From assembly GCA_031213475.1 (NCBI GenBank), contig JARUPZ010000018.1:8754406-8818405 (forward strand): a stretch of DNA of 64,000 bases, given 5' to 3'. The position numbers and the translations under genes are program-made. Source of the DNA: Nereocystis luetkeana (taxonomy: Eukaryota > Sar > Phaeophyceae > Laminariales > Laminariaceae). The notes beneath the pieces were generated by a model that saw nothing but the letters and a program-made list of their open reading frames with translations, was not told the origin of the DNA and did no database searches. This document shows positions 10,601-22,331 of the stretch, one piece after another (positions within the stretch are counted from its first letter, which is position 1; every line of letters starts with the position of its first letter).

Positions 10601-13600
10601 CGGAGGGTATTCGTGAACGGACTGTCGTCGTTTCGAGTGGGCGGGGCGCAGGACGTCCTCCGCTACGTTAGCCTAGGGGCCGCGAACAGGAGGGTGCGCG
10701 CCACGCAGCACAACGAGGCCAGCAGTCGAAGCCACGCGGTACTGCAGCTCACGGTCGAGGTGCAAAGCGGTGGCGGTGGTAGTGATGACGGCAGCAGGGG
10801 CAGCGGCAGCGGCAGTGCCAGCGGTAGCGGTGACAACGGTGGAGGCGGCGGCGGTGGCGGTGACAATGGCGGTCTTGACGACAGCCACGTCACGTACCGG
10901 CAGGCGAAGCTTAGCTTGGTCGATCTCGCTGGATCGGAAAAGATGGGCCTGGGCGCCAGCATATCGAAGGGACACTTCAACGAGCTCCGCAACATCAACC
11001 AGAGCCTGTCCACGCTCGGAAACGTGGTCTCCGCTCTGTCCGAGAAGGGAAGGGTACACATTCCCTACAGGGACTCCAAGCTCACACGGCTCTTGCAGGA
11101 TTCGCTCGGGGGCAACACCAGGACCACCATTATCGCGTGCGTCAATCCGGCTGCGGGGCAAACGAACGAGACGCTAAATACGCTTCAGTTTGCCGACCGT
11201 GCTAAAAAGGTGGGTGTACAGTAGTGAGCGTTCGGCGGGCGTTCTCGACCAACCCGAGTACGAACCCCCACGTGTTTCAGCTGCAATCGCCGAAGCTGGT
11301 GGTGTGTTGTCCCTCGTTAGGAGAGCGTGCGTCGACGTTTTTCACATGCCTTGTTGCCTACCGAACCCGTCATGCACTACTTAAATGCACAACTAGCGAG
11401 CTTTTATCATTTGTCGTAGACCTGTATCGTCTCCTACAAAAAAAAACAATTAATTTAGTACCCTTTGTCTATTTGTCCGGTTTGGTGGTTACAGCGAGCG
11501 ATGCCTTGTCACCGCCCCCGATCGCCCGAACAGCGTACACGAGTCACCGTGATACCGGAAACCTAATCCGCATCCAACACGGCACGAGAGCCACGCGAAA
11601 CGTGGTGACTACCCTCGGCCGTCCAACCTTACCCCGTTACACGTGCCCACCGCCCTTTTTTTGTTTGAAGGTCATGGTGCGCCTGCGGGCGAACGAGGTC
11701 GTGGATGACCGGGTGCTGCTGGCCCGAGCCGAGGCCGAGATCACCCGCCTCAAAAACCTCCTCCGGGAAGCTCTGGACAGCGCCATGGGGCCCGGTGACG
11801 GCGACGAGTCTCTTGAAAATTTCGCTCAAAAGAATGACCCTTCGTGGTCTAACAGGATACGCGCCGAAAGCGCTCCAGCAGGAATGAAGGGAGGAGTCAT
11901 CGGAGATAGCTTAGGGGCGGCGCGATCGTCCAACGAAAGCCCGAGCAGTTTGGAGGCCACTACTAGTCAAGTCGTTCCTCGAGGTCCAAAACCGGCTAGG
12001 GATACGAGAGATGAAGCAATAGCCGCACCGGTCTCGACTGCCACCCCTGCTGCCGCCGCTACCGCCGCCGCCGCCACCGCCGCGCAAAGACGTCACGCCG
12101 CCAAGCTCATAGCCGAAAACGAGCGGTTGCGTGAAAGCAACGACCGATTGAGGGCGGACGTCCAGGGCCTCCTTCAGAGCAACAGGAAGCTCAAACGCCG
12201 GAGGGGACTCCGGCGTTTGGGTTTCGCCGCAGTAGGTCGTGGCGCGCCACCGTTTTCTTCGCCCGTTGACTGGAGCGCGAGATACGCCTACGCGGCCGCC
12301 AACGCTAGGCGACGGAGGCCCTCGTCGACCAGCTCTCCGTTGAGAGCACGCGCGTTGCCCCCCCACGCGAGAAGCGTCAGCCCAGGAGCGGTTTCGTCGT
12401 CATCGTCATCGTCGATTCGAAAACGCCTCCTCCCGGTTTTCCGGATGCGGAGATTCGGCGGCACGGGGGACGAAGGTGAAGGCACGCCCGTAGAAGACGC
12501 GCTTTCGCCTGACGAGGTTCGGGCGATTATCGGTGACGAGGCGACGGCGGTGGCGGCGGCGGCGGCGACGATACCGACAACGCCGAGGAATCAAGAGGAG
12601 GCGGAAGAAGTAACGCAGCTCGAGATGTTCCGGCGCGAGCTCGAAAAACCGGCTAGCGCAGCAGGTGAACAAGTGACGGGCTACCGCGAGGGGCAAGCGC
12701 GAGGTGGGGCGCTAGTAGATGGCAGTACCGGTGGCGCGGACAATACGTACAATGAAGCGCTGCTGGTGCGCGAATCCCAGCGTTTGGAAGACCTGATGTT
12801 CGAGGCTCATGTGAGAGAGAGGCGCCGTCTGCACGACGAAAGGGGGCGCCTTGCCTCGGCAAGGACAGAGAGGCTTGAACTAGAATCCCAGCTTGCAAGG
12901 CTCGCAGAGCTTGCAAGGGTCGATGAAATTACAGAGACCGCAGAGCTTGCCGACGGCGTCGATATTGTCGCTCCCGCCGCCCCAGTGACCGTGACGAATA
13001 GCGCGGTACCACCTGTCCCAGCACTACCACTCGTTGAAGACACCCAACAATCACCTAAGGCTTTAGAACAACCGAGCGCCGACAGAAACCAGCCAGATGA
13101 ACACGCGGTGATAAATCTAGGGTCAGAACGTCCGGTGGCCCGATCCCAAGGCGTCCGGAATAGTAGTGGCTGGGCTGACCCCAGCACGGTTGATGTAGAC
13201 ACCGCCGCCGCGGTAGCAGCAACAACGGAATCAGGGGGGGCAGGCGGTAGTAGTGAAAAAGATGAGCCCGGCTACGGGCAGGGTAATCCAACGGACGTCC
13301 CCCGGACCAGAGCCAGAGCCCGGCGGCTAGTTCCTGCAAGCAGTATCCCCGAGCGGCGGCAGACCGGACGAATAACTCCGATTTCGGCTAGACGGAAGCC
13401 GAGCCACCAAAGACCCTCGACCAGCGGCGGACCGTCTGGGAGAGCAAGGTCGCGGAGAGCACACCGTTGGGCTGGAGGTTCTCGTTCCCCCGTGAGAGGC
13501 CGCGCTACGGCGCTGGAGCCCGCGTTCACGCGCGAACGCAGCAGCAGCGGGGGCGGTGGTGGTCAACATCGGCAGCAGCAGCAGCAGCAGGCGGAGGACG

Positions 13601-15147
13601 CGGTAAGCGGTCCTGCTACTCACGCAGCGTCGTCGACGGCCAAGCTTAAAGCTTTACAGGTGGCGTCTCAGTCTCCCCTGGCATCTCCCAGGAAGCCTCG
13701 GAAGGTTCAGGGACTCCGGCCAGCGCGGGGGTATCCCAACCGGCAGGAAGGGGGGGGTGGTGATGACCGTGGCGACTTGCGAGCAGAGGTGGGGGGTACG
13801 ACGAAGGGGAGCCTCGCGTGCAGCGTGGCGGACTTAGGGCTTCGGCTGAAGGTTCGTTTCTATAAGCGACCGGTGACCCCGTGTCCACTGGCTGGGGGAC
13901 CACTGGTATGAGTGAGGATGTCTTGTGTCGCTATCTTGTCGTTAGTCCCGGCAGGTAGACCAACCGACAGCGAAAGGAAAGCGCAGATTCGAGTCCCTTT
14001 CTTGTTTTCTATGCACGGTACATCCGAAAATACTATTGCGGGGGGCCATAGTAAATAGGACCTAATATTGTTAGTAAAAATAGCAAAATATAGAGTTTTT
14101 GTGTGTATCGTAGGTCCTATTTAATATGGTCCGCCGTAGTAAATAGGAAATGTACACCTTGCTTAATCAATGTGCTAAGTGGCTAAGTCGGCTCTGCCAG
14201 GGTGGAGTAATGACATCACCCGCTACTTTCTGCCCTCGCTGTTCCCGATGCTCCACTCTCCCTTGCAATATCGGATCTGGACAGGTGTACTCCTTCCGCT
14301 ACGACCATCTCTACGACTGCCAGGTGCCCGTTATTGTCGAAGTTAGAGCATACGTTTGTAGTACCACCGTATACGTATAGTATTTGGCTCTATCTACTAC
14401 CATTCATGGGCCGCACAGACGCGATTCACGGGCCGGATAGACCCGATTTACGCGTTCGGATAGACCCGACGCGAAACCTACTACAACTAACAGCGCAAGA
14501 TCCGTCAGACGTAGTGGCAGTCCACGCACGAAATCCCCTTCGCCTATCGATCTTCCGCTCGCTTGGTGCAATGTATATTCGATCGTGGTATAACTCGTCC
14601 GTTCCTTCGTGACCAAGAGATACAGTAGTAGCGACAAAAAATAGAAGTGTGGTCGCATCAACTGTCCTCTACGAGTATAGGTGCGAGAGAACGCCGAACA
14701 AGTAGAAAATTTACCGCGCGCGTGTTGTGCAACTCCTTGCGTTGAACTTCGGGTGCTCCAACTATGATGATACCCTACCGCAGCAGCCCGGGTGTTGCTC
14801 CATATGACCAATACTGCTGTGATGATCACTTTGTGTTTCAACATTCTGAAGTGTCAAAAGGGTTAAATCGTGTCCATTGGCGTCATGGAGATTTATCACG
14901 AGATACTCGCTCTCTTTTTTTTTGTCGCATCTGGCAGGTTGTTGGGTACGACTCGCGGCGACGAATGCACCACTGCCTGTACGACGCAACGGGGGAGAAG
15001 CAATGGCACGACCTCGCCAACAAACGCTTCGAGGTGTCCGACCACAACGGCGTCGGTGTAGTCAGCCGGGGCTCCGAGAGCGCGCCGCCGCCCCCTGCCA
15101 GTGCCCCGTCGCTGCTGCCGCCGCCGACGTCATCAAGCAAGCTGTGA
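7497..15147 (+). CDS. Kinesin motor protein with a Tudor-like C-terminal segment (5 exons)
   Basis: Microtubule motor ATPase. Exons: 7497-7610, 8696-8918, 10212-11209, 11671-13851, 14938-15147; all join GT-AG in matching phase (0,1,0,0), giving 1241 residues. ATG 7497 is the first Met after an in-frame stop at 7482. Motifs: VRVRP at 20-24, P-loop GQTGSGKT at 101-108, GIIPRA, switch I NEASSRSH at 280-287, switch II DLAGSE at 350-355, and the IPYRDSKLTRLLQDSLGGN helix. The motor ends near residue 445 and continues into a neck-like VRLRANEVVDDRVLLARAEA. It is longer than the usual 330-350 residues because of two glycine-rich insertions (coding bases about 10445-10600 and 10770-10880). The first could be an unrecognised in-frame intron. 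A coiled coil lies about 588-625, followed by a low-complexity tail. The last exon ends in VVGYDSRRRMHHCLYD plus a conserved W, like the second half of a Tudor/PDS5-type domain. The kinesin class is not assigned. Confidence 0.9.
7611..8695 (+). other. Kinesin intron 1
   Basis: GT-AG intron of 1085 bases. It contains a copy of a GATC-rich dispersed repeat (about 8130-8400) and a poly-C-tailed repeat (about 8505-8645) whose C tail forms part of the pyrimidine tract before the acceptor GAAG at 8692-8695. Confidence 0.75.
8919..10211 (+). other. Kinesin intron 2
   Basis: GT-AG intron of 1293 bases splitting a glycine codon immediately after the P-loop exon (phase 1 on both sides). It holds a short hairpin transposon at 9242-9352, TACCTGGTA motifs near 9200-9216, and a run of 16 or more C bases at about 10180-10197 just before the acceptor. 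Confidence 0.8.
9242..9352. mobile_element. Hairpin element A (MITE-like), copy 1
   Basis: About 110 bp with terminal inverted repeats beginning ATTACGGGGGACCATAGT, extending through AAATAGGACC, and the complementary CCCCCATAAT end. The middle contains the family's ACACAAAACCTA and AATATTTGGTCC blocks. It lies in kinesin intron 2 and has no coding capacity. Confidence 0.85.
14033..14138. mobile_element. Hairpin element A, copy 2
   Basis: Same terminal inverted repeats with a few substitutions (ATTGCGGGGGGCC at left, GGTCCGCCGTAGT at right). The internal block is inverted relative to copy 1, with the AATATTG...TAGTAAAAAT segment next to the left arm. Located in kinesin intron 4. Confidence 0.8.
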
Positions 15148-15420
15148 AGTTACTATAGAGTGCTCTTTGTGGCGGCAATAACGTTGGTGGTGGTGGTGGT
15201 GGTGGTGGTAGTGGTGGTGGTAGTGGTGGTGGTGTTGGTGTTGGTGTTGGTGTTGGTTTTGGTGATGATGGTGAGGGTGGTGGTGGTGGTGGTGGTGGTG
15301 GTGGCGGTGGTGGTGGTAGTTGTCGTGGTGGTGGGTGGTGGTAGTGGTGTTCGATGTTGCGTTGGCGCACTCGTCTGCAGCAACCACCAAGTGAGTAACT
15401 AACTGTTCTGTTCTCGCTTT
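15148..15420 (+). repeat. (GGT)n microsatellite just 3' of the kinesin stop
   Basis: From about 15184 to 15350 the + strand is almost pure GGT/GTT triplets with minor interruptions. It begins 37 bases after the kinesin TGA, so it is probably transcribed in the 3' UTR. The reading frames here (poly-Val/Gly, and poly-His/Thr on the other strand) are low-complexity shadows. Confidence 0.85.
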
Positions 15421-15429
15421 TGTAGGGTG

Positions 15430-15625
15430 TTCAGTCAAGTGGGGCGCTCAGCGTTATCAATTTTGATGCTCAGTGTTGTCGAATTTGGATGTTCGCTGTC
15501 GTTAGTTTTCGTATGCCCAATGTTGTCGAGTTGGATGCTCAATGTCGTCAGGTTAGATGCTCAGTCAGGGCTGTCGTCGAGTAGGATGGTCGGTGCTACC
15601 AAGCTGCAAGCTCGGTGTTTTCGAG
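15430..15625 (+). repeat. Degenerate minisatellite, unit about 30 bp
   Basis: Imperfect units containing GTTGTCGAGTTGGATGCTCA and variants recur five to six times between 15430 and 15625. No coding role is evident. Confidence 0.6.
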
Positions 15626-16301
15626 CTGTTAGCCCGGCTCACTCTCGACATTCAGCCTGGGGAGCCCCATTTCGCAGAAGTTTTTGCGGTGATTCCGCGA
15701 GAGTTCTTCGGAACGTTGAACACAAAATATGCCCCGAGGACGTGCGTGATGAACGGTGTGCGGTAAACTCATGCGGCGTTATTTGCGATTCACCGTCGCC
15801 GTGTGTACAATTTCTTCGACAATCGTCAAATACCGGCACAAGTGTGCTTTGTTTCGTTTCTTGCTTCCTCTCTGGCGGATTGCGTTCGTCTGTGGCTGTT
15901 ACCAGTCGTGATGGGGGCACGTGCGGCGGGGACACACACGAACTGGTGCTGCAGCGGATAGTGACCTTACAAAGAAAGGTAGAATATTTGTACTTGTACG
16001 TATATTATTGTACTGGCCATCCATCGATGTGAAGCACGATGAGCTTCAGCGTTGATCACTCATACATTTATTCCCAGAAAAATGAAGAAAACCAGTAGTT
16101 TGTGGCGTTATAAATATTTTCATTGCGTTTGCCATCCGTCAATGTGTTTATTAGTTGCATGAGCTTCAACATTGATCACTACGAGGCATTCCACGAAAGA
16201 AGAAGATACGTATTTGCCGCTGGGTATTGAGCAAGCATTATCCCCTCACGTCTTCTTCTCCTTTTCGATGCTGCGTATGTGTGCAAGCAGTAGTTTCCCT
16301 G

Positions 16302-16335
<34 letters not shown>

Positions 16336-17145
16336 CGACAAGCGTAAAGCATCGGCTCTACGCGGCCGCGCCGACAGGGCCACACGCTTCGGCCCCTCCT
16401 CCAGCGGGAACCAAAACGGGGAGGCTGCAAACGCTTGCCGCCTTCGTCGGGGGCAGCGAACTTTACTTTACACTCTCCCAGATATGTGCGGCACGACCCT
16501 CACCAAAAGTGCTTGGGTGAAAGCCAAAACCGAAAACACACGCTCGCGTGTCCTGTGGTGTGCAAGCCGGATACCCTCGCTGAGTATCCCCAATAATACT
16601 CGGAACATTTGGGCAGAGGGGATCCCGCCGGAGGGAAACAAAGGGCTACGTACTCAGTAGCGTCTGGCAAGCAGGAACGCCGGGACTCTTCCAAGAAAGG
16701 GGGAAAACGTGGAGAGAGCCACGGTCGAAGGGACGCTCGACCAGGGGGTCGGAAGTGGAGTGAAAATACACCGCTGTAAAAATAAATAAATAGGAAAAAC
16801 CAGTGCGCTGATTTTTGGGGCTTGATCAACCCCGGAGAGTATTGTCGGTGGGAGGTCGAATTGACTCCAAGTATACTATTATTTTGTTCTCGTCTATAAA
16901 CCATGGAGCTACTCATTCAACCAGCGCCGGATTTGTAACCCAGTGGTGTATCCTTTATTAACGAACAAGGACCAACTACGCCGCGGCCGGTGTCTCCACG
17001 AGATTTTTATGACAACCACCCCAACTCTACCACGGCGGGTCGAAATTTGATCCCTCCCCGCCCCCCTGCCGTTTTATTCAGTTTTAACGGAGGCTTATGC
17101 GTGCCGGCGAAGAGCAGCCTCCGCCCCCCGCCTTCTCCCCCTACT
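15626..17145 (+). other. Intergenic stretch without a recognised gene
   Basis: Contains an (AAC)n microsatellite at 16304-16336. The GC-rich block 16338-16680 has short open frames without recognisable domains; it could be a decayed coding fragment. Nothing else is supported. Confidence 0.4.
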
Positions 17146-17245
17146 ACTATTACGGGGGGCCATAGTTAACAGGACCAAATATTGTTAGTAAAAATGGTTA
17201 AACATATAGGTTTTTATGTATACCATAGGTCCTGTTAACTTCGGA
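17146..17245. mobile_element. Hairpin element A, copy 3 (right arm decayed)
   Basis: The left arm ATTACGGGGGGCCATAGT and the internal AATATTGTTAGTAAAAATGG block are intact. The right arm keeps GGTCCTGTTAACT and then diverges before the terminal CCCCCGTAAT. Confidence 0.75.
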
Positions 17246-17643
17246 ATGCTATCTTATTGCGTTCAAGCGTACTTCGTGGTTGTGGCAACCAAGCGACAAC
17301 GTCACGTACGCATACTGGTACCTGGCACAGGCTAAAACGGTAGACCTGATATCGCATGCTACGTGTTGCCTCAGGCGGTACTTTCTCGGGGAGCACTGCA
17401 TTGCATAGATAGGCGGTACACCTTACAATCTCTGCATTGCTTTGCAACCTTCGTCAGCACCAACCGTGGCACCTCAGTAGTTATGCAAACGAAACACTCT
17501 CCTGAATACTATCGCCGAGAATCACGTACTACTTGCCGTACGGACTTGCAAGAAATAAGCGTTGTCTCGGTTGACTTCTGGGCAATAATACCATCCTACC
17601 GTGCGGTAACCGCCACCATTCGATTTTTTTTCGACGAACTTGT

Positions 17644-17880
17644 AGGGCTGGGCACTGGCACCGTATGTACTGGCAGGAGTAATCTACTGGCAGTAGTAAT
17701 GTACTGATTGACCTGGCCAGTGTATTCGCCAGTATTTTTATCTTGCGTACGCCCAAGATACACGCCGTATTATATATAGTATGGAAACCCACTCGATGCG
17801 TTTCGGCAGGAGAGAGGAGAGAGGAGAGACAGTACACTGCTGCAGTCCAGTGTCCTGAGTCAGCCAGTGCCCAGTCCTAC
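17644..17880. mobile_element. TIR element F (about 240 bp), copy 1
   Basis: The termini are inverted repeats: AGGGCTGGGCACTGGC at the left and GCCAGTGCCCAGTCCT at the right. The interior matches the copy at 29246-29491 along most of its length (shared CTGGCAGTAGTAATCTACTG, TTCGCCAG, GGAAACCCACT, AGTACACTGCTGCA-type blocks). No coding capacity, hence a non-autonomous DNA transposon. Confidence 0.75.
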
Positions 17881-18240
17881 GAATTTATGAAGAAGTGTCG
17901 TCTGTCACCATGCTATGGATGTTGCAGCACTCCTCCCTTGCAAAAAAAACGTAATGAGCGTCCAAATGTTGGCGTTGTCTCTATCAGGAGTATATAGGAA
18001 CGGTGCTCTGTCCCGGAAGGCGTGCGTAGTCAATGGTCAAATGACCAAGGCGAGCAATAAACGAGCATCCCCCCTCTCCCCTCGGCACTCCCCCTCTGCC
18101 TGTCTCGTGGCCCACCAGCTAGTTGCCCAAACATTGCACGCATTCTGCTCCATTGTTTATGAACTATTGTGCCGTAGTAGCTGTTCGGCAGCCATTCCGC
18201 AGGGAGGACGACAAGTATGATACGGAATCAGTATCCCGCC

Positions 18241-18271
18241 GTCCTTCCTTCCTTCCTTCCTTCCTTCCTTT
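18241..18271 (+). repeat. (CCTT)n microsatellite
   Basis: Seven uninterrupted CCTT units in the intergenic region. Confidence 0.9.
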
Positions 18272-18639
18272 CTGATCTCTCGATGGTTTCTCGATCACAA
18301 TCAGATGTAATCCACAGTAGTTGTTGATAAAACGATCGACCTGTTGATCGACACGACGTGTCTGTTCATGCAGTCGATGGGATGCACAATATGTTGACCT
18401 GATGGTTTCATCTATTAGCATTAACGTTAAGATCCGCCCATGAACACCTGGTATCATCTACATACAACAACAGTATCTGCTTATTATGAACAAAGTTGTG
18501 ACATGATACGCCGACTGACTGTTGAGATGGGTGGGCCAGTGGGTGGTGGTATTCATTCTTCTTGCTGCGCGTAGAAAGCCCAGACGCCATCGTAACAAAA
18601 ACAGCCCTGACTGAAACAAGGTTTGACGGCGTTCAAAAC

Positions 18640-18800
18640 TTAATATCGTGAGGATTCGAGTCATCGCACCCCCCCTAAAGTTCGATTGCTCCACGACCAA
18701 GGGGTTGCGAAAATCGACCGACTCGTGACGGTATTATTACCTACCGAGCTACAGGGATGAAATATCGATCGATTACCCAGCACAGGGTAGTAATCCTTAC
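18640..18800 (-). repeat. tRNA-like SINE-type repeat, copy 1
   Basis: On the minus strand 18757 to 18733 reads TAGCTCGGTAGGTAATAATA, a good match to the A box of a tRNA promoter, followed further along by a CTCGAATCC-type B box near 18660. The flanking AAATATCGATCGATTACCCA block is shared with copies near 19200 and 33260. Confidence 0.5.
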
Positions 18801-18804
18801 AACA

Positions 18805-18975
18805 CTCCCCCCCTCTCTGAACGCGCTTGGTGCAAGCAATGTCTGCCTGGTCGTTGAAAACCCCGACATGCTCCGTCCCGACATTGTAGGGATGCGAGGG
18901 CCTATGGTCATACGACTACGACCATGCACGAGATCGAGTACATGTCTCCTATCGAGTACACCCCCCCCCCCCCTC
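18805..18975 (+). repeat. Poly-C-tailed dispersed repeat E, intergenic copy
   Basis: The segment GCTTGGTGCAAGCAA ... CGACATGCTCCGT ... GCGAGGGCCTATGGTC ... ACGACTACGACCATGCA ends in a run of 14 C bases. The same order of blocks occurs near 8505-8645 and 46440-46607, and the last part occurs before the acceptors at 53857 and 60731. Confidence 0.7.
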
Positions 18976-18994
18976 TCTGAACGGCAGGATCTAC

Positions 18995-19215
18995 TTCGGG
19001 GCGTCGGTACTGCTGTATATATACGGCCGTACGCTGACCTACCCGCTTCGCTTAAAATTCCTGGGGAACCAGGGAGACATGCGCATTGGGACGCATGCGC
19101 AAGCGCTTCTATAAAAGAAACGTTCGAAGTGAGATTCGAACCCTTGTCCTCGAGGACGTCCAACGTGATGGTATTGCCTACTACTACTGAGATATATAAG
19201 GGCAAAATATCGATC
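18995..19215 (-). repeat. tRNA-like SINE-type repeat, copy 2 (long variable arm)
   Basis: The minus strand carries an A-box-like CTCAGTAGTAGTAGGCAATA, a GTCCTCGAGGAC palindrome where a long variable arm would be, and a B box GGGTTCGAATC. This is the layout of a leucine/serine-type tRNA head. The body towards 18995 (TACGGCCGTACGCTGACCTA) is shared with 33300-33370. Confidence 0.55.
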
Positions 19216-20290
19216 GATTACACAGCTCAGGGCAGTTCCTTATTATATGACTCGTCTAAGGAAATCTCACAGCAAGATCTATCCGAAACCACCCTCGTCT
19301 ACATTGGTTGGCATCCTCCCGGTTTGGTGAAGCAATCGAGCTTTCAAGATCCGTATAGGGGGGCGGCGACTCGCATCCTTACGGTGGTAATAATGTAATC
19401 TACCATCAGGTATACTTTAACAGTGCCCACCCCCTCGGCATACATACGAGCAAATCCCCCATTGGCAGCAGCAACCATAGCGCCTGGAAATATTTCATAT
19501 AACGCACCTGTTCAGGGGTGGCTAAAGCAGCGGCGGAGGCGGCGGCAGCTGGGCGTCAGGGTGGGGGGGGGGCGTACTTGTTGCTTGCCTTACAGCCATC
19601 CGGCCATCGACCACGCACACATGCCACCCCGTTCGAGACGGAGCGGGGGGGGGGGGGTGAACGGGGGAAGGTCACATATCATCATGTTGGCTCGTCCAAG
19701 ATTATTTGAATATCGCCACTTACTTCGTGACAATAATATGACCACCACCTGCCACCACAGCAGTACACGTACGTGCGATCTTCGCCGAGAGCTTAGCGGT
19801 GGCTGTGACACAACGACAGACGTCGACACCTACATGAATTTATATGAACGCGTGTCACCTGCGTTCAGCACCATACTGATATATATGCCGTTAATACTTC
19901 ATGTCTGGCCGAAAAATTCCTACCAGGAAATAAGAAAGTCGGGAGCGGTTACACTGAACTTAGTGCGGAGCACACCGTTTCTTAAGTAAGATATCTCTAG
20001 CCCCCTGGGCCGGTATTTCCGGTTCCTTGTGACAGGGCCATCACATTATTTCTGGCAAACTTAAACCGAAGAGGTCGGGGTGAATAAATAAGTCGGTTGC
20101 GGTTATACTGAATTATAGCTGCTGCTGTGAGGTGGAAACACACCGTTTCTCAGATAATCAATGTATACGTATAGCCTGCGAGCACGAACGAGCAGTAAGT
20201 AGCAGGCGGCCCGTTTTCCCGAATCCTCGTGACTCGTGGCAGGGCCGACGCTCTGTGTACAGAATACGTATGTACGTACCAGGTAATGCT
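19216..20290 (+). other. Intergenic stretch without a recognised gene
   Basis: Open frames of about 190 codons at 19423-19989 carry no domain and have repeat-derived composition. G-runs occur at 19561-19571 and 19644-19657. Nothing functional is supported. Confidence 0.4.
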
Positions 20291-20386
20291 TAACCCTTTT
20301 TGAACTGCAGTGCCGTTAGTGGGGGCAAACCATTCTAATTCCAAGGGTTTTGTCCCCAAAACGGGACTGCGGTCCTGAAAGGTTTT
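20291..20386. mobile_element. Hairpin element B, copy 1
   Basis: Inverted arms related to AGAACCGCAGTCCCGTTTTG: left arm GAACTGCAGTGCCGTTAGTG, right arm CCCCAAAACGGGACTGCGGT. The left arm is diverged. Confidence 0.75.
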
Positions 20387-20697
20387 TGCCACGCTGCTGC
20401 TACTATTAATACTATTATTATAGATGTGATGCCCCACAGAAATACGATTGATTCTGGGCATCATACCCACACCCCCCCCGTACAGGTCCACACGACTACA
20501 CCCATCCACGGGCACAACAGCAAGCAACAAGCACCGACGGTATACAAGGTGTCAATTATTATGCGTATAGTATTAATAGGAGAGTGGCATCAAGGTTGCG
20601 GATATTGCGGCGGATGGCGGGTATATTAATTCGCGGCCACAAACAAACACAAAAAAAAACACCGCCGGACTTGGCCGGCGGATCAATCATTCGTTGT

Positions 20698-20970
20698 GTG
20701 TGTGTTCTTCCGTTCTTTCTATCCGTCGACATCCAGCACAACCAGTGTCCGTGCCGATTCTTCAATCCTAGAAGAGATGCAAGTTCTGTGGTCACAAAGC
20801 TATACGCCACAGAGATACTATGTTGCCACTTATATATGTGCAATGTCATGTCATCATACCTTTGTGTGACCACGGACTCCTTCGTCAGAGAGTTAATGTG
20901 AGAACAACAACAACAACAACTATTAATATACGACATACACAGGCACGACATACACATTCTATGAAATAGT
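20698..20970 (+). repeat. Dispersed repeat C, copy 1
   Basis: About 270 bp with recognisable blocks CGACATCCAGCACAACCAGT, GTCCGTGCCGATTCTTCAAT, GTTCTGTGGTCACAAAGC, and a terminal CATTCTATGAAATAGTG. Further copies: 21600-21695 (partial), 23525-23765, 27185-27432 (minus strand), 32740-32945 (diverged), 33565-33800, 35408-35520 (diverged). It also contains CACGGACTCCTTCGTCAGAG followed by (AAC)n, a module repeated alone at 22056-22152. No protein is encoded. Confidence 0.8.
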
Positions 20971-22093
20971 GAAACAAAATGAAACAATCAAAGACAAAAC
21001 GAAAACAAAGAAGACAAATCGAATTAGAAAAAGTGGACCGCATTCATTCATCGGGCTACAGGACAGAAAGCCGCAGCAGAATAATAACAACAGTATTAAT
21101 AGTAACAGTAGTAGTACTATTAGTAGTATTAACAGCACGTTTCGGCTTTCGTTTTTTTGGCGTAGGAGTCGGGAGAGAGGGAGGCGGCGGGGGCGGGGGG
21201 GGGGGGGGGGAGGTGGCACAACGAAACAACAGTAGTACCAGGGGTAGTAAGTAAGTGTCGTCTCATGCAACGCCGGCCCCCGCCGCAGTCGGCACACCGC
21301 GCACGAGCGTGACAACACGAGAGAGAGCCACAAATTCACTTGACTTGTTACAAGTTGCCGCACAAAATCTCGACTAGAAAAAAAGAAGTAAGTGCCTGTA
21401 TACACATACATCACGAGGCAGAATAGTATCTACCGGTACTTGTTATAAACGTCGTCACTGCTGGTCTTTGTAGTTTAACGAGTTGTATACCCTTCATGGG
21501 GAATAACCTACGCAATTATCAGGGACGTGGTATCATAACTGTGCTGCACTTTTTTGTGTCAGACAGTCCAGGAAGAGATTATGGCGATCGTTGATATTCG
21601 TGTGGTGTGTGTGTGTGTGTGTGTGTTCTTCACATTAAACCGTTCTTTCTACCCGTCGACATCCAGCACAACCAGTGTCCGTGCCGATTCGTGGTAGTAA
21701 GGTTCGATTGCTCCTTTTTTGACTGCATATCCGCGAGTCTTCACTCTGACAGCACCCCAGATAGCAGGCAGGTGTGTTCCTCTTTCGTTTTCACGACTAC
21801 CGTGCGTTTCGTACGGTGCAGGCAGCACTTCAGACAGCATCCGCTGTAGTCAGCAGCCACGAGTTGGTTAGTGGTGGGAACGGGGGTACTCTTCTATGTT
21901 ATAGTTGAGAGGATATTATACCCGCGGCCATGTTAGTTCAGTTTTGCACATTGGTTTTATCTTGTGTGCGCTTTTTTCGTCGCGTGTATTTTGAGGCAGC
22001 CAAATTTTCGATTTTTTCTGGTTTTTCGGATCTTCCTAGGGCTCCAGCACCTCTGTGTGACCACGGACTCCTTCGTCAGAGAGTTAATGTGAG

Positions 22094-22096
<3 letters not shown>

Positions 22097-22151
<55 letters not shown>

Positions 22152-22152
22152 T
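22097..22152 (+). repeat. (AAC)n microsatellite
   Basis: About 18 AAC triplets directly after the TCGTCAGAGAGTTAATGTGA module that also precedes the AAC run near 20899. Confidence 0.9.
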
Positions 22153-22331
22153 ACATGCATTCATCATTACCACCCACTACATAATATTTTTTTTACTGTA
22201 GTATTAATACTACTATTAATACTATTAATACTGCTTGCTGATATATGTACGAACAGGAGGAGTAGTAGTAGTAGTAGTATTATTATTATTAGTAGTATTA
22301 TTGTGCAGTGTAGTAGTATTATTATTTATAA

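Noticed and set aside
10663..11177. Minus-strand and frame-shifted frames over the kinesin motor
   Set aside because: The + strand frame contains all kinesin motifs in order; the others are low-complexity Leu/Pro/Ala shadows.
15133..15438. Poly-His/Thr and poly-Val frames
   Set aside because: Translations of the (GGT)n microsatellite.
16172..16660. 162-codon frame containing poly-Asn
   Set aside because: Built on the (AAC)n repeat; the GC-rich remainder could be a coding remnant but shows no recognisable domain.
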